Notes: generated by a model from the letters alone, not told the origin. A stretch of DNA of 64,000 bases from Oscillospiraceae bacterium (GCA_009777235.1 WRMH01000005.1:57156-121155); one strand, 5' to 3'; shown: positions 50,646 to 60,481, counted from the stretch's first letter. Numbers and translations are program-made.

Positions 50646-52514
50646 TTACGATGCTTGTTCAAACTGGCTGTTATACAGCTCTGCGTAGAACCCGCCCTTT
50701 TCGATCAGTTCATCATGGCTTCCGGTTTCTAAGATGTCCCCGTCCTTCATTACGAGGATCATGTCGGCGTTTCGGATCGTGGAGAGCCTGTGCGCGATAA
50801 CAAAGGATGTCCTGCCGCGCGTCAGCTTATCCATTGCTTCCTGAACGAGTCTTTCGGTGCGGGTATCAACCGAGCTTGTCGCCTCATCTAATATCAAGAG
50901 CGGCGAGTTTTGGATCATGGCGCGGGCGATGGTGAGCAGTTGCTTTTGACCCGCCGACAGGCTTGCTTTGTCGTTTAAGACAGTTTCGTAACCGTCCGGC
51001 AGCGTCCGTATGAAGTGGTGAAGCCCAACAGCCTTACATGAAGATACAACTTCATCGTCTGTAATATCCTGCTTGCTGTACATGATGTTTTCCTTGATAG
51101 TTCCCTCAAAGAGCCATGTATCCTGTAATACCATGCAGAATTGTTCATGCACATTCTCCCGCGTGACGGCAGAGCTTATAGGGATATCGTCCAAGTAAAT
51201 TTCGCCGCCGTTCAGATCATAAAAACGCATGAGCAAATTGACCATCGTTGTCTTACCCGCTCCGGTCGGCCCGACAATGGCAACCTTCTGTCCGGCTTTT
51301 ACCGTTGCGGAAAAGTCGTTGATGATGATTTTATCGTCGTCGTAACCAAAGCGGACATTCTTAAATTCCACGTTTCCCTTGATATTTTCCAGTTTCTTGA
51401 CCTTGCCGCTTTCCTCGGCCATTTCTTCCTCATCGAAAAACTCAAAGACACGCTCGCTTGCCGCCGCTGTCCGTTGTAATTGCTGCATAGATTGGGCTAA
51501 TTGCGATAATGGCTGTGTGAAGAAGCGGATGTAAATCATAAATGCGACGATAACGCCAAAAGAGATCGTGCCGTTCATGGCAAGCGCCGCGCCGACCACG
51601 CAAACGGCCACATAGCCGAAGTTTCCGATAAAGTGCATGATCGGCATCATCAGCCCTGACAAAAACTGCGATTTCCATCCGCTGTCGTAAAGGGTTTCAT
51701 TAAATCTCTCAAACACCTTTTTGGATTCCTTGCCGCCATTATACGCTTTTACGACGTTGTGCCCCGAATAGATTTCCTCAATATGACCGTTGATGTCGCC
51801 AAGCCCTTGCTGCTGCACCTTAAAGTGCTTTTGGGATGTTTTCATAATGACCGTCATAAGCACAAAGCCAATCAGGGTAGAGCCGATAGCGGTCAATGCT
51901 AAAATCCAGCTATTATAGAACATCATAATCAGCGAACCGGCAAACAGGGTGATCGCTCTTATCAACATATCAAGGCTTTGATTTAATGTTTGACCGATAG
52001 CGTCCACATCATTTGTCACGCGGCTGATTACGTCGCCGTAGCTCGTCTTGTCGAAATAGGAAAGCGGGAGCTTATTGATTTTCTGCGAAATACCTGTTCT
52101 CATGTTTTTTGATATTTTCGCGGTCACTGTCGCCATCATGAAGTTTTCCGTGAAGCTAAATAGCGCCGATGCCGAGTAGAGAAAAACGAGCATGATGGCA
52201 ATGCTTGTCAAAGCGCTAAAGTCGATTGCGCCAAGTATAGGCTGCCCGTTTATCATCGCGGGAAGCCCGTTCATGATTTCATTCGTCAAGTCTTTTAGTT
52301 TATCGGGACCGATAATTTGAAACACCGTACCCAAAGCCGCGATGGCAAGAGCTATCAAAATAACGGGGATATAGTTTTTGCAGTAGCGTATCAGCTTGCC
52401 CCATGTCCCTTTGAAGTCCTTTGCCTTTTCTCCGCCGCCCATGCCGGGAGGGCCTCTGAAACCGCCCATGCCACCGGAGCCTCTGTTTTGACTTATATCA
52501 GTTCTTTCGCTCAT
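50646..52514 (-). CDS. ABC exporter half-transporter, canonical ATPase subunit
   Basis: The ~622-residue protein has a Gly/Pro-rich head (GGMGGFRGPPGMGGG), six membrane helices and an ATPase domain. Walker A is GPTGAGKTTM, Walker B LLILDEATSSVD with the catalytic Glu, and the switch is VIAHRLSTI. Its signature is LSAGQKQLL (Ala for the first Gly). Together with the gene upstream it forms an asymmetric heterodimer like TM287/288 or LmrCD. ATG 52514 overlaps the preceding TGA (ATGA) and has GAGGAGG. Substrate unknown, possibly an antimicrobial. Confidence 0.92.
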   Translation of the reverse strand: MSERTDISQNRGSGGMGGFRGPPGMGGGEKAKDFKGTWGKLIRYCKNYIPVILIALAIAALGTVFQIIGPDKLKDLTNEIMNGLPAMINGQPILGAIDFSALTSIAIMLVFLYSASALFSFTENFMMATVTAKISKNMRTGISQKINKLPLSYFDKTSYGDVISRVTNDVDAIGQTLNQSLDMLIRAITLFAGSLIMMFYNSWILALTAIGSTLIGFVLMTVIMKTSQKHFKVQQQGLGDINGHIEEIYSGHNVVKAYNGGKESKKVFERFNETLYDSGWKSQFLSGLMMPIMHFIGNFGYVAVCVVGAALAMNGTISFGVIVAFMIYIRFFTQPLSQLAQSMQQLQRTAAASERVFEFFDEEEMAEESGKVKKLENIKGNVEFKNVRFGYDDDKIIINDFSATVKAGQKVAIVGPTGAGKTTMVNLLMRFYDLNGGEIYLDDIPISSAVTRENVHEQFCMVLQDTWLFEGTIKENIMYSKQDITDDEVVSSCKAVGLHHFIRTLPDGYETVLNDKASLSAGQKQLLTIARAMIQNSPLLILDEATSSVDTRTERLVQEAMDKLTRGRTSFVIAHRLSTIRNADMILVMKDGDILETGSHDELIEKGGFYAELYNSQFEQAS

Positions 52515-54292
52515 GATATTAGTTCCTCCTCGCTTAGCTGCGACATAGCAATTTCTTTGTAAACTGAGCAATCACGGAGCAATTCCTTGTGCGCCCCTTT
52601 CCCGACGATTTTGCCCTCATCCAGTACAATAATTTGATCGGCGTCCATAATCGTGCCGATGCGCTGCGCGACAATCAAGGCAGTCGTTCCACGGGTATTT
52701 ACTTTCAGCGCTTTCCGCAGGGCTCTATCGGTCTTATAATCAAGCGCGGAAAATGAATCGTCAAAAATGTATATTTCCGGTCTGCGGCATATAGCACGGG
52801 CAATAGCGATACGTTGTTTCTGTCCTCCTGACACATTGGTTCCGCCCTGCGCGATGGACGCATTATAGCCGCCATCCATCTTTTCCACAAAATCCGAACC
52901 CTGCGCGGTTATCATCGCCCATTGGACTTCATCCTCGGTAAATTTATCAACCCCATTGTCTCCATAACCAACATTGGAGCCGACCGTCCCTTTGAACAGC
53001 ACCGCTTTTTGCGGAACATAACCGATTTTGTTGAGCAGGGATTCCAAATTGTAGTCTTTGACATTGACTCCGTCTACAAGCACCTCTCCCTCGGTTGCGT
53101 CAAAGAAGCGGGGGATGAGGTTTATCAGCGTAGATTTCCCGCTGCCTGTGGAACCGATAAAGGCGACCGTTTCCCCTTTTTTTGCCGTGAAGCTAATACC
53201 CTCAAGGATAGGTTCCGCCGCGCCGGGATATTTGAAGCTGACATTGTTGAATGTAACCTCACCCACCACTCCCGGCAGACCCTCGTTTACGCCGCCGTCC
53301 ACTATGCAAGGTTCCGTATCAAGCACTTCATTGATACGTTTGGCCGAAACGCCGGCTCTCGGCAGCATAATGAACATCATGGTGAGCATCATAAAGGACA
53401 TGATGACCTGCATGGCGTATTGTGAGAATACGACCATGTTGGAGAATACCACCAGTTTTTCCGGAACATCCGCCGCGTTTGGCATCATGCTTGCCGCGTC
53501 GATCAGGTATGCGCCTATCCAGTATATTGCCAGCGAAAGGCCGCTCATTATTATGGTCATTACCGGCATCATAACGACCATTGCGCGGTTGGTGAATAAT
53601 TGAGTGCCGGTCAGCTCCTCGTTTGCTTTTTCAAATTTATCTTCCTGATAACTCTCGGCGTTATAAGCGCGGACGACGCGCAGGCCGGTGAGGTTTTCCC
53701 TTGTTACACGGGTGATGTTGTCGGTAAGGATTTGCATTCTTCTGAATTTTGGCATTACGAACACCATGAGCAGGGAAACCGTTAATAGCACGATCAACAC
53801 GGCGATGCCGGTCGTAACCGTCCACTCATAACCTTTACCGGCGATTTTAGTAATAGCCCAAATCGCCATGATCGGAGCCTTGACAATGAGCTGCAACCCC
53901 ATTGTGACAATCATTTGAACTTGCGTAATGTCGTTGGTGGAACGTGTAATCAGGCTTGATGTTGAAAAGCGGTTGATTTCCTCCATTGAAAATGAATCGA
54001 CCTTATTGAACAGCATACTGCGGAGCCTTTGCGAGAAAGACGCGGCGATTCTCGCGGCGAGATACCCGACAATAATCGCGCCGGCAAGGCTTCCCAAAGC
54101 GCACAGAAGCATATAGCCGCCTGCCATCCAAATGTCTTTCATCGCGCTGCCCGGCGTTTGGGTGAGCGTCGTGATTTCATACATATAATCAGGCATTTTC
54201 AGATCAAGCCAAACCTGTGCGACGATGAAGATCAAACCGATCCCGGCGAAAAAACATTCTTTTGGTTTGAGGTATTTGAAAATTTTAAGCAT
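52511..54292 (-). CDS. ABC exporter half-transporter, degenerate ATPase subunit
   Basis: The 593-residue protein has six membrane helices and an ATPase domain with Walker A GSTGSGKSTL and a canonical signature VSGGQKQRIA. The Walker B is IYIFDDSFSALD (Asp for the catalytic Glu), and the switch is LIVAQRIGTI (Gln for His). This is the degenerate partner of the heterodimer; the gene downstream supplies the competent Walker B. It follows the MacB-like gene by 13 bp and overlaps the next gene by 4 bp. Confidence 0.92.
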   Translation of the reverse strand: MLKIFKYLKPKECFFAGIGLIFIVAQVWLDLKMPDYMYEITTLTQTPGSAMKDIWMAGGYMLLCALGSLAGAIIVGYLAARIAASFSQRLRSMLFNKVDSFSMEEINRFSTSSLITRSTNDITQVQMIVTMGLQLIVKAPIMAIWAITKIAGKGYEWTVTTGIAVLIVLLTVSLLMVFVMPKFRRMQILTDNITRVTRENLTGLRVVRAYNAESYQEDKFEKANEELTGTQLFTNRAMVVMMPVMTIIMSGLSLAIYWIGAYLIDAASMMPNAADVPEKLVVFSNMVVFSQYAMQVIMSFMMLTMMFIMLPRAGVSAKRINEVLDTEPCIVDGGVNEGLPGVVGEVTFNNVSFKYPGAAEPILEGISFTAKKGETVAFIGSTGSGKSTLINLIPRFFDATEGEVLVDGVNVKDYNLESLLNKIGYVPQKAVLFKGTVGSNVGYGDNGVDKFTEDEVQWAMITAQGSDFVEKMDGGYNASIAQGGTNVSGGQKQRIAIARAICRRPEIYIFDDSFSALDYKTDRALRKALKVNTRGTTALIVAQRIGTIMDADQIIVLDEGKIVGKGAHKELLRDCSVYKEIAMSQLSEEELIS

Positions 54293-54305
54293 GAACGGTT
54301 TCTCC

Positions 54306-56675
54306 TTATTCTGTCCGAAGTGCTACGACCGGGTCTTTCTTAGCCGCCATTTTTGACGGCACGAATCCGGCGACCAGCGTCAAGGCCATACTGCCAAGCA
54401 CAAGCAGCGCGGCTATCAATATCGGCAGATTTGCGATGCCGGCTACTCCGACAAGCGATGATATAATGGAGTTTACAGGCATTTGAATGAGATAAGTAAT
54501 GCATATCCCGAACAGTCCGGCGGTCAGGCCAATGAGCAGAGCTTCCGCGTTGAATACCCGCGATATATCTTTTTTCCTCGCGCCCACGCTGCGGAGAATG
54601 CCGATTTCCTTTGTCCGCTCGATTACGGAAACATAGATGATGATTGCGATCATAATCGTGGAAACCAACAGGGATATAGCGGCAAAGGCAATCAGAACGA
54701 GTGTCACGGTGCTTAGCATTGTGCCGATCATGCCCTCCATCATTTGCGCGATGTCGGTGTAGACGATTTGCTCATCGGCGGGTCTGCCTCTATTGTAATT
54801 GTCAAGATATTCCTTTATCGCTTCTTTGCTCTCAAAGTCTTTCGGATAAATGCTGATGCCTGTCGGAGTGGTGTCCGCGCCCAATGTGAGCAGCGCATTT
54901 TTTCTCGCATCACCGTCCGCAAAGGGCGTGTTCAATATCACATCCGTATCGGATTCCCGCTGCGCCGCCGCGACCCTGGAGTTTTGCGCGTTTTCAACAA
55001 CATAATCCGTCAGCGCAGTTGTGTATACCAAACCGGTTGAGAGATACGTTGTTAAGGACGCCGAGTTTTCTTTGATACGCAAAATGCCAACAATGGTCAG
55101 TTCTATGCCCTCGCCGTTTTCGTAAAGTTCATTATACTCGAAAACAGACGCGGGAGCAAACAGTCCGTCCGCTGTTTGGGAATAGAAAGCGTCGTTGGGG
55201 ATTACTTTTAATATCGTTTGACCGATGAAGTCGGTCAGCCTATAACTACTTGTATCTGAGTATATTCCCAACTTTTCAAAAAACGCCTTGTCTATCCGAT
55301 TAAACTCGTCAACCACTAAGGCTACCTCGTTCCTCTCTGTCGGAAGGCGGCTCCCCTCGCCAACAAGGTCGTACAGCGACAGAATCAACTCCTCGTTGCT
55401 GTCCATCTCCTGCCAGTAGGTTCCGCCGCCGCCAAACATAGCGCCCATACCGCCACCGCCGCCTGCGGTTGTTTCATACTTGACAACAGAATCCTCGCCT
55501 TTAGCAAGCAGATTAAACGCCACGCTTCTTGAATACGCAACCATGCTTACCGCGTCGGGCAACTCGTTTTTAATGTTTGCGATATAGTAAAAATACTCAT
55601 CCGTAAGGACATTTTTGTGTTCTACCCTGTTTGCTTGGCCGTCATGGGAGTAAAGCAGGTTTTCTTCGGTAAATTTGCCGGTTTCATCGGTGCGGCTCAT
55701 AAGCGGATTTCCGTCTTCACCGCCCGGACCTCTTTCAATCGTTTGCGGCACTTCGTTTATTGTAATCGGCAAACCGGATAAGGATTCCGTTTGCATTTGC
55801 CCCATATAGCCGGATAAGCCGGTTGAGAGAGCAAGCACCAGCGCCACGCCGATAATGCCTATGCTTCCGGCAAAAGCCGTTGTAATCGTCCGGCCTTTCT
55901 TGGTTAGCAGATTTTTGAAGCTGAGAGCCAGCGCGGTGGGGAAAGACATGGAGATTTTTTTGCGCTTGCCTGTTTGTTTGCCGACCTCCATTTCTGAGGA
56001 GTACGGGTTTGAATCGGAAACGATCTGACCGTCAAGCAGCTTGATAATGCGTGTTGAATATTTCTCCGCGATTTCGGCGTTGTGTGTAACCATTATCACA
56101 AGCCGGTCTTTGGCGATTTCTTTCAAAATCTCCATGATCTGCACACTTGTACCCGAATCCAACGCTCCGGTCGGCTCGTCGGCGAGCAGTATATCGGGGT
56201 TGTTGACAAGGGCGCGGGCAATCGCTACCCTTTGCATTTGCCCTCCCGACAGTTGGGTCGGTTTTTTATGGAGCTGGTCGCCAAGCCCTACTTTTTCAAG
56301 GGCTTCCGTTACCCGTTTGTGCCTTTCTGCGCGGGATGTACCGGCCAATGTTAAGGCCAGCTCGACATTGGAAAAGACTGTCTGGTGCGAGATTAGATTA
56401 TAGCTTTGGAACACAAAGCCGATGGACTTGTTGCGGTAGATGTCCCAATCGACGTCCTTGTACTCCTTTGTTGATACTCCATTTATCACAAGGTCGCCGC
56501 TCGTATACCTGTCAAGCCCGCCAATGATGTTGAGCATTGTCGTCTTGCCGCAGCCGGACGGGCCGAGGACGGACACAAAATCATTTTTCCTAAACTCAAG
56601 ATCGACACCTCTGAGCGCCTTGATACGCATATCGCCCACGATGTAGGTTTTCACGATGTTTTTTAGTTGCAGCAT
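54306..56675 (-). CDS. MacB/FtsX-like ABC transporter (ATPase and permease in one protein)
   Basis: The 789-residue protein starts with a LolD/MacB-type ATPase (residues ~1-225; [33 protein letters not shown]). A permease follows, with one helix near 265, a ~370-residue extracellular domain ([20 protein letters not shown] inside) and three helices in the C-terminal FtsX block ([20 protein letters not shown]). Such mechanotransmission transporters act in peptide resistance, lipoprotein release or signalling. AGGAGGG seven bases upstream supports ATG 56675. It is divergent from the two-component system and first of three ABC genes. Confidence 0.93.
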   Translation of the reverse strand: MLQLKNIVKTYIVGDMRIKALRGVDLEFRKNDFVSVLGPSGCGKTTMLNIIGGLDRYTSGDLVINGVSTKEYKDVDWDIYRNKSIGFVFQSYNLISHQTVFSNVELALTLAGTSRAERHKRVTEALEKVGLGDQLHKKPTQLSGGQMQRVAIARALVNNPDILLADEPTGALDSGTSVQIMEILKEIAKDRLVIMVTHNAEIAEKYSTRIIKLLDGQIVSDSNPYSSEMEVGKQTGKRKKISMSFPTALALSFKNLLTKKGRTITTAFAGSIGIIGVALVLALSTGLSGYMGQMQTESLSGLPITINEVPQTIERGPGGEDGNPLMSRTDETGKFTEENLLYSHDGQANRVEHKNVLTDEYFYYIANIKNELPDAVSMVAYSRSVAFNLLAKGEDSVVKYETTAGGGGGMGAMFGGGGTYWQEMDSNEELILSLYDLVGEGSRLPTERNEVALVVDEFNRIDKAFFEKLGIYSDTSSYRLTDFIGQTILKVIPNDAFYSQTADGLFAPASVFEYNELYENGEGIELTIVGILRIKENSASLTTYLSTGLVYTTALTDYVVENAQNSRVAAAQRESDTDVILNTPFADGDARKNALLTLGADTTPTGISIYPKDFESKEAIKEYLDNYNRGRPADEQIVYTDIAQMMEGMIGTMLSTVTLVLIAFAAISLLVSTIMIAIIIYVSVIERTKEIGILRSVGARKKDISRVFNAEALLIGLTAGLFGICITYLIQMPVNSIISSLVGVAGIANLPILIAALLVLGSMALTLVAGFVPSKMAAKKDPVVALRTE

Positions 56676-56715
56676 GGATAACCCTCCTAATAGATAGTGA
56701 GTGTATCATAACACT

Positions 56716-56782
56716 CGAACCTCAACCCAATCTCAACGGCAGATCAATTTTCAGTTGATATTCAGTTGAGGTTCGGTTGAGG
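56716..56782. promoter_or_regulatory. 11-bp-phased binding boxes between the ABC genes and the response regulator
   Basis: Plus-oriented boxes TTCAGTTGATA (56750), TTCAGTTGAGG (56761) and TTCGGTTGAGG (56772) follow each other with an 11-bp period. Minus-oriented boxes CGAACCTCAAC (56716), CCAATCTCAAC (56727) and the weaker GGCAGATCAAT (56738) mirror them. An 11-bp direct-repeat layout is what OmpR/PhoB-type dimers bind. A further inverted repeat GAGTGT/ACACTC (56698-56715) surrounds a possible ABC-side -10 (TATGAT). Confidence 0.75.
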
Positions 56783-56836
56783 TTTCTATGCTATGCTCTG
56801 TGTGATACAATAAGGCACAAGACCGGGGGGATTTCT

Positions 56837-57511
56837 ATGTTCAGAATATTGGTTGTTGAGGATGACGCGAATACACGAAAACTCATGTGCGCCGTACTTC
56901 GTCAAAGTGGATTTGAACCGCTGCAAGCCGGGGATGGGATGCAGGCGCTCGAAGTTATGGATAAGGAACACATTGATTTGGCTATTGTTGATTTGATGAT
57001 GCCAAATATGGACGGCTATGATTTGACACGGGAAATCCGCAGTGTGTGGGAGCATATGCCTATATTGATGGTCACGGCAAAGCAAGAACCGAAAGACAAG
57101 CACGAGGGGTTTTTAGTAGGGACAGACGATTACATGACAAAGCCGGTGGACGAGCAGGAGCTTGTCCTGCGAATCAAAGCGTTGCTCCGGCGTTCACAGA
57201 TAGCAAGCGAGCGAAAAATAGTGATTGGCGACACCGTTTTGGATTATGATTCCATGACGGTATCTCGGAAAACCGAAGCGGCTGCCTTGCCTCAAAAGGA
57301 GTTTCAATTATTGTTCAAGCTGCTTTCCTATCCGGGAACGATTTTCACCCGTATGCAGCTTATGGATGAAATATGGGGATTTGAGTCCGACGCGGGCGAT
57401 CACACCCTCAATGTGCATATCAACCGTTTGCGGGAGCGATTTTATGGCTGGTCTGAATTTGAGATTGTGACGGTGCGCGGGCTTGGGTATAAGGCGGTGA
57501 AAAAGGTATGA
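56837..57511 (+). CDS. OmpR/PhoB-family response regulator
   Basis: The ~224-residue protein has a receiver domain with phospho-acceptor Asp52 (LAIVDLMMPNMDGYD) and the conserved Lys in LMVTAKQEPKD. A winged-helix DNA-binding domain follows (LFKLLSYPGTIFTRMQLMDE, DAGDHTLNVHINRLRERF). ATG 56837 gives the usual MFRILVVEDD start, and GGGGGG lies upstream; the frame is open to 56777. It overlaps the kinase gene by ATGA. The phased boxes just upstream make autoregulation and control of the divergent ABC genes likely. Confidence 0.93.
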   Translation: MFRILVVEDDANTRKLMCAVLRQSGFEPLQAGDGMQALEVMDKEHIDLAIVDLMMPNMDGYDLTREIRSVWEHMPILMVTAKQEPKDKHEGFLVGTDDYMTKPVDEQELVLRIKALLRRSQIASERKIVIGDTVLDYDSMTVSRKTEAAALPQKEFQLLFKLLSYPGTIFTRMQLMDEIWGFESDAGDHTLNVHINRLRERFYGWSEFEIVTVRGLGYKAVKKV

Positions 57512-58551
57512 AAAAATCAAGGCGGCTGAGCCTCGCGTTGGCGTTGATGCTTTTTTTAACCGTGATGATGTGGCTTGCTATTATGCTGCTCGGCGGCTTT
57601 CTCTTTTTGCTTCGCGCCACAGGGCTGTTTGACATCGTTGAAGTGACCCGAATCCACCGTTTAATTCCTTTTATCGGAGTGTTATTTGTAAATTTCTTGA
57701 TTGCGGCGGCACTTACGGTCGTTTTCAGCAAAAGAGCCTTGATGCCGCTTCGAAAAATCATCAAGGCGACGAAACAGGTCGCCGAGGGGGATTTTACCGT
57801 AAAAGTGGACGCCGGCAGGGGAATCAATGAATTTTCGGAGCTTGCTGGCAGTTTTAATAAAATGACGTATGAATTATCCTCTATCGAAACCCTCCGCAGC
57901 GATTTTATAAACAATTTTTCACATGAGTTCAAAACGCCGATCGTTTCTATACGCGGCTTTGCAAAGCTCCTCAAAGACGGCAGCTTGAGCGACGGAGAAC
58001 GGAAAGAGTACCTTGAAATAATCCTTGCGGAATCCGAGCGGCTGGCGGCGCTTTCAACCAATGTGCTGAATCTGTCAAAATATGAATCCTTAGAAATCGT
58101 CACGGAAAAAGAACCTTTCCGCGTTGACGAGCAGATACGCAGAGCGGTTGTAATGACAGAGCCGAGGTGGTCGGCTAAAAATCTTGACGTTGATATTGAG
58201 ATGGAAGAAGTAACATACAACGGCAGCGCTGATTTGACACAGCAAATTTGGCTTAATCTGATCGACAATGCCGTGAAATACTCGGTCGAGGGCGGAATCA
58301 TTACTATCCGTTTGGCACACCGGAATAACGGGCTTCGGTTTATTATAAGAGATAGTGGCATTGGCATGGATGAGCCAATGAAAACACGGATTTTTGATAA
58401 GTTCTATCAGGGCGACGCATCACGCACAAAAGCCGGGAACGGTCTGGGGCTTACAATCGTGAAGCGGATTACAGAGTTGTGCGGCGGGTCAATTGCGGTT
58501 GAGAGCGAACCCGGCAAGGGCAGCACTTTTATTGTTACACTGCCAATGTAA
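57508..58551 (+). CDS. Sensor histidine kinase
   Basis: The 347-residue membrane kinase has TM1 (~9-36) and TM2 (~52-74) with only ~15 residues outside between them, too little for a classical sensor domain. HAMP (~75-128), HisKA with NFSHEFKTPIVS (His139) and a HATPase domain (LIDNAVKYSVEGG, DSGIGMD, GNGLGLTIVKRI) follow. This intramembrane-sensing layout is typical of kinases that read the state of a partner ABC transporter, here probably the MacB-like one. It is coupled to the response regulator gene by ATGA overlap. Confidence 0.92.
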   Translation: MKKSRRLSLALALMLFLTVMMWLAIMLLGGFLFLLRATGLFDIVEVTRIHRLIPFIGVLFVNFLIAAALTVVFSKRALMPLRKIIKATKQVAEGDFTVKVDAGRGINEFSELAGSFNKMTYELSSIETLRSDFINNFSHEFKTPIVSIRGFAKLLKDGSLSDGERKEYLEIILAESERLAALSTNVLNLSKYESLEIVTEKEPFRVDEQIRRAVVMTEPRWSAKNLDVDIEMEEVTYNGSADLTQQIWLNLIDNAVKYSVEGGIITIRLAHRNNGLRFIIRDSGIGMDEPMKTRIFDKFYQGDASRTKAGNGLGLTIVKRITELCGGSIAVESEPGKGSTFIVTLPM

Positions 58552-58636
58552 CGGCACAACAAAATAAATCATGAACCGGAGGGCTAAGAAATGAGCAGAG
58601 CAAAGGCAATATAAAATGGGATTAAAATTTTTGACG

Positions 58637-59320
58637 TTATTTTTGACGCATATCCGGGCGGCGAATACGTGTTCTTTCAAGTGACATCTCCCGACGCCAG
58701 TTGGCTATATTCTCATGATGCCCCGACAGCAATACTTTGGGAACCTCAAGACCTTGCCATACCTCCGGGCGGGTGTACTGCGGATATTCTAAAAGCCCGT
58801 CCCAGTGGCTTTCATTGATAAAGCACTCTTCGTCGGGCAATACTCCGGGCACAAGACGGCACACCGCGTCCGCCACGGCCATTGCCGGTATCTCGCCCCC
58901 CGTCAGGACAAAGTCTCCGACAGAAATTTCCTCATCAACGCATTTATCAATAAACCGTTCATCAATACCTTCATATCTGCCGCAGACTATAATGAGCCTG
59001 CCATGCTCCGCCGCAAGCCTGCGCGCGTCTTTTTGCGTAAAAACCTTGCCTGCCGGAGACATATATATAGTATGTATCTTCCCGCCCGCCTCATCGCAAA
59101 TATGCTGCCAGCACCTGTAAAGCGGCTCGGCAAGCATGACGCAGCCCCGTCCGCCGCCATAAGGGTAATCGTCCACTTGCATTTGCTTGTTTGCCGCGAA
59201 ATTGCGTATTTGATGGCATTCTACGCGGATATAGCCGCGCTCCTGCCCTCTTCCGAGTATGCTCTCGCACAACATGTCACCGACAACATCAGGAAATAGC
59301 GTCATGATATCAATGCGCAT
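58637..59320 (-). CDS. trmD: tRNA (guanine37-N1)-methyltransferase
   Basis: The ~227-residue SPOUT enzyme starts MRIDIMTLFPDVVGDML and has the trefoil-knot motifs IIVCGRYEGIDERFID and EISVGDFVLTGGEIPAMAV. It methylates G37 of tRNAs reading CNN codons. The frame opens at 59335, but the family N-terminus and AGGTGA fix ATG 59320. It is the last gene of the ylxM-ffh-rpsP-khpA-rimM-trmD run. rplS, the usual next gene, is absent here. Confidence 0.96.
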   Translation of the reverse strand: MRIDIMTLFPDVVGDMLCESILGRGQERGYIRVECHQIRNFAANKQMQVDDYPYGGGRGCVMLAEPLYRCWQHICDEAGGKIHTIYMSPAGKVFTQKDARRLAAEHGRLIIVCGRYEGIDERFIDKCVDEEISVGDFVLTGGEIPAMAVADAVCRLVPGVLPDEECFINESHWDGLLEYPQYTRPEVWQGLEVPKVLLSGHHENIANWRREMSLERTRIRRPDMRQK

Positions 59321-59343
59321 TTTGTCACCTGCCACTTTCTTGA

Positions 59344-59898
59344 TTAAAGTCCTTCAAGCAGCCGCGCCTTGACGTAACCTTGCTCCAAATTTGTTTCAAT
59401 AATAAACTCAGGCACGGCCGGTATCAGGATTTCTTTGGTTTGCGAAGGATTTTTTTGAGATGGGCGTTCCCGCGACGGATTTTCGTGTGCCGGACAGCTC
59501 CGTTCATCTTTAATAACATATACGTTGTTTGCCGGAAGCGTAAGAATGTCGGTAATAGTTCCGAGCGTATTTCCCGTTTCGGCATCAATAACCTTGAGCC
59601 CTATCAGATCGGCGATCAGATATGTGCCTTCTTCCAAGATAATATCATTTCTGCTGATACTGACTGTTTTGCCTTTTAGCCGAGAGGCGGCGTCAATATC
59701 GTCAATGCCGTCAAGTTTTACTATCACGCAATTCTTGTGAGGCTTTGCGGAGTTGATTTTGTTTTTTTCACCGTCAATATAGAAGTAATCAAAGGTTGTT
59801 AAAAATTCAAGCGAATCCGCCCACGGCTGTACGCGAAGCTCGCCGCGCATACCGTGGGTGTTTACGATTCTTCCTGTCTCAATCAAGCCGCTTCCCAT
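59344..59898 (-). CDS. rimM: 16S rRNA processing protein RimM
   Basis: The ~184-residue protein has the RimM N-terminal barrel (GRIVNTHGMRGELRVQPWAD) and the PRC-like C-terminal barrel (LIGLKVIDAETGNTLGTITD, ILIPAVPEFI). It assists 30S head assembly with S19. A ~20-residue Pro/Ser/Asn-rich insertion (AHENPSRERPSQKNPSQTKE) sits in the PRC domain between the beta strands, with an NPSR/NPSQ repeat. ATG 59898 gives the usual start; the frame is open through the KH gene to 60009. It follows khpA by 13 bp. Confidence 0.92.
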   Translation of the reverse strand: MGSGLIETGRIVNTHGMRGELRVQPWADSLEFLTTFDYFYIDGEKNKINSAKPHKNCVIVKLDGIDDIDAASRLKGKTVSISRNDIILEEGTYLIADLIGLKVIDAETGNTLGTITDILTLPANNVYVIKDERSCPAHENPSRERPSQKNPSQTKEILIPAVPEFIIETNLEQGYVKARLLEGL

Positions 59899-59911
59899 AC
59901 TTGATTTTGTG

Positions 59912-60151
59912 TCAGTCAACAATGTCAACGCTGATGCGTTTTCCCAGCCGTCCCGCCGCGCTGCGCATGAGTGAACGAATATCTTTTGCGATACGTCCGC
60001 CCCTGCCAATCACTTTACCCATGTCGGATTGGTTTACACGCAGCTCATAGATTATTTCCGTATCTTCTTCGCGCTCGGTGACGCTTACTTCATCGGGGTT
60101 GTCCACTAAACTTTGCGCAATGTAGGTCAAAAGTTCCTTCAAATCACACAT
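59912..60151 (-). CDS. khpA: KH-domain RNA-binding protein KhpA (YlqC)
   Basis: The 79-residue protein is a single KH domain with the GxxG loop in GKVIGRGGRIAKDIRSLM. KhpA, usually with KhpB, binds RNAs and affects cell elongation in Bacillota. It lies 3 bp after rpsP, the standard position, and before rimM. Confidence 0.94.
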   Translation of the reverse strand: MCDLKELLTYIAQSLVDNPDEVSVTEREEDTEIIYELRVNQSDMGKVIGRGGRIAKDIRSLMRSAAGRLGKRISVDIVD

Positions 60152-60154
60152 GGC

Positions 60155-60481
60155 CTATTCCTCCGTCTTTGCTTCTGCCGCGGCATCCAAACCGGCTTGC
60201 GCAATATCTTTGGCTTTGCCCGCTTTTGGCGCGCTTTCTTTCACGTCGGCGCCGCTTTTCTTTAGAAGCGCTCTGACTGTATCGGTGGGCTGCGCGCCGT
60301 TTTGTATCCAGTAGTTTGCTCGCTGGAGATCAATTTTTACCTCGGACGGTGATGTCAGCGGATTGTATGTACCTATTTCCTCGATAAATCTGCCATCTCG
60401 CGGTGATTTTGAATCCGCTACAACAATTCTGTAGTAAGGACTCTTTTTTGCGCCCATTCTGCGTAATCTGATTTTTACCAT
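60155..60481 (-). CDS. rpsP: 30S ribosomal protein S16
   Basis: The 108-residue protein starts [20 protein letters not shown], the S16 signature, and has [13 protein letters not shown]. The last ~30 residues ([20 protein letters not shown]) are an Ala/Glu/Lys-rich tail beyond the conserved fold. It lies 27 bp after ffh. Confidence 0.96.
   Translation of the reverse strand: MVKIRLRRMGAKKSPYYRIVVADSKSPRDGRFIEEIGTYNPLTSPSEVKIDLQRANYWIQNGAQPTDTVRALLKKSGADVKESAPKAGKAKDIAQAGLDAAAEAKTEE

Noticed and set aside
57420..58367. Long antisense frame opposite the sensor kinase
   Set aside because: It is Ser/Arg-rich with no family resemblance or ribosome site, and fully covered by a clear kinase gene.
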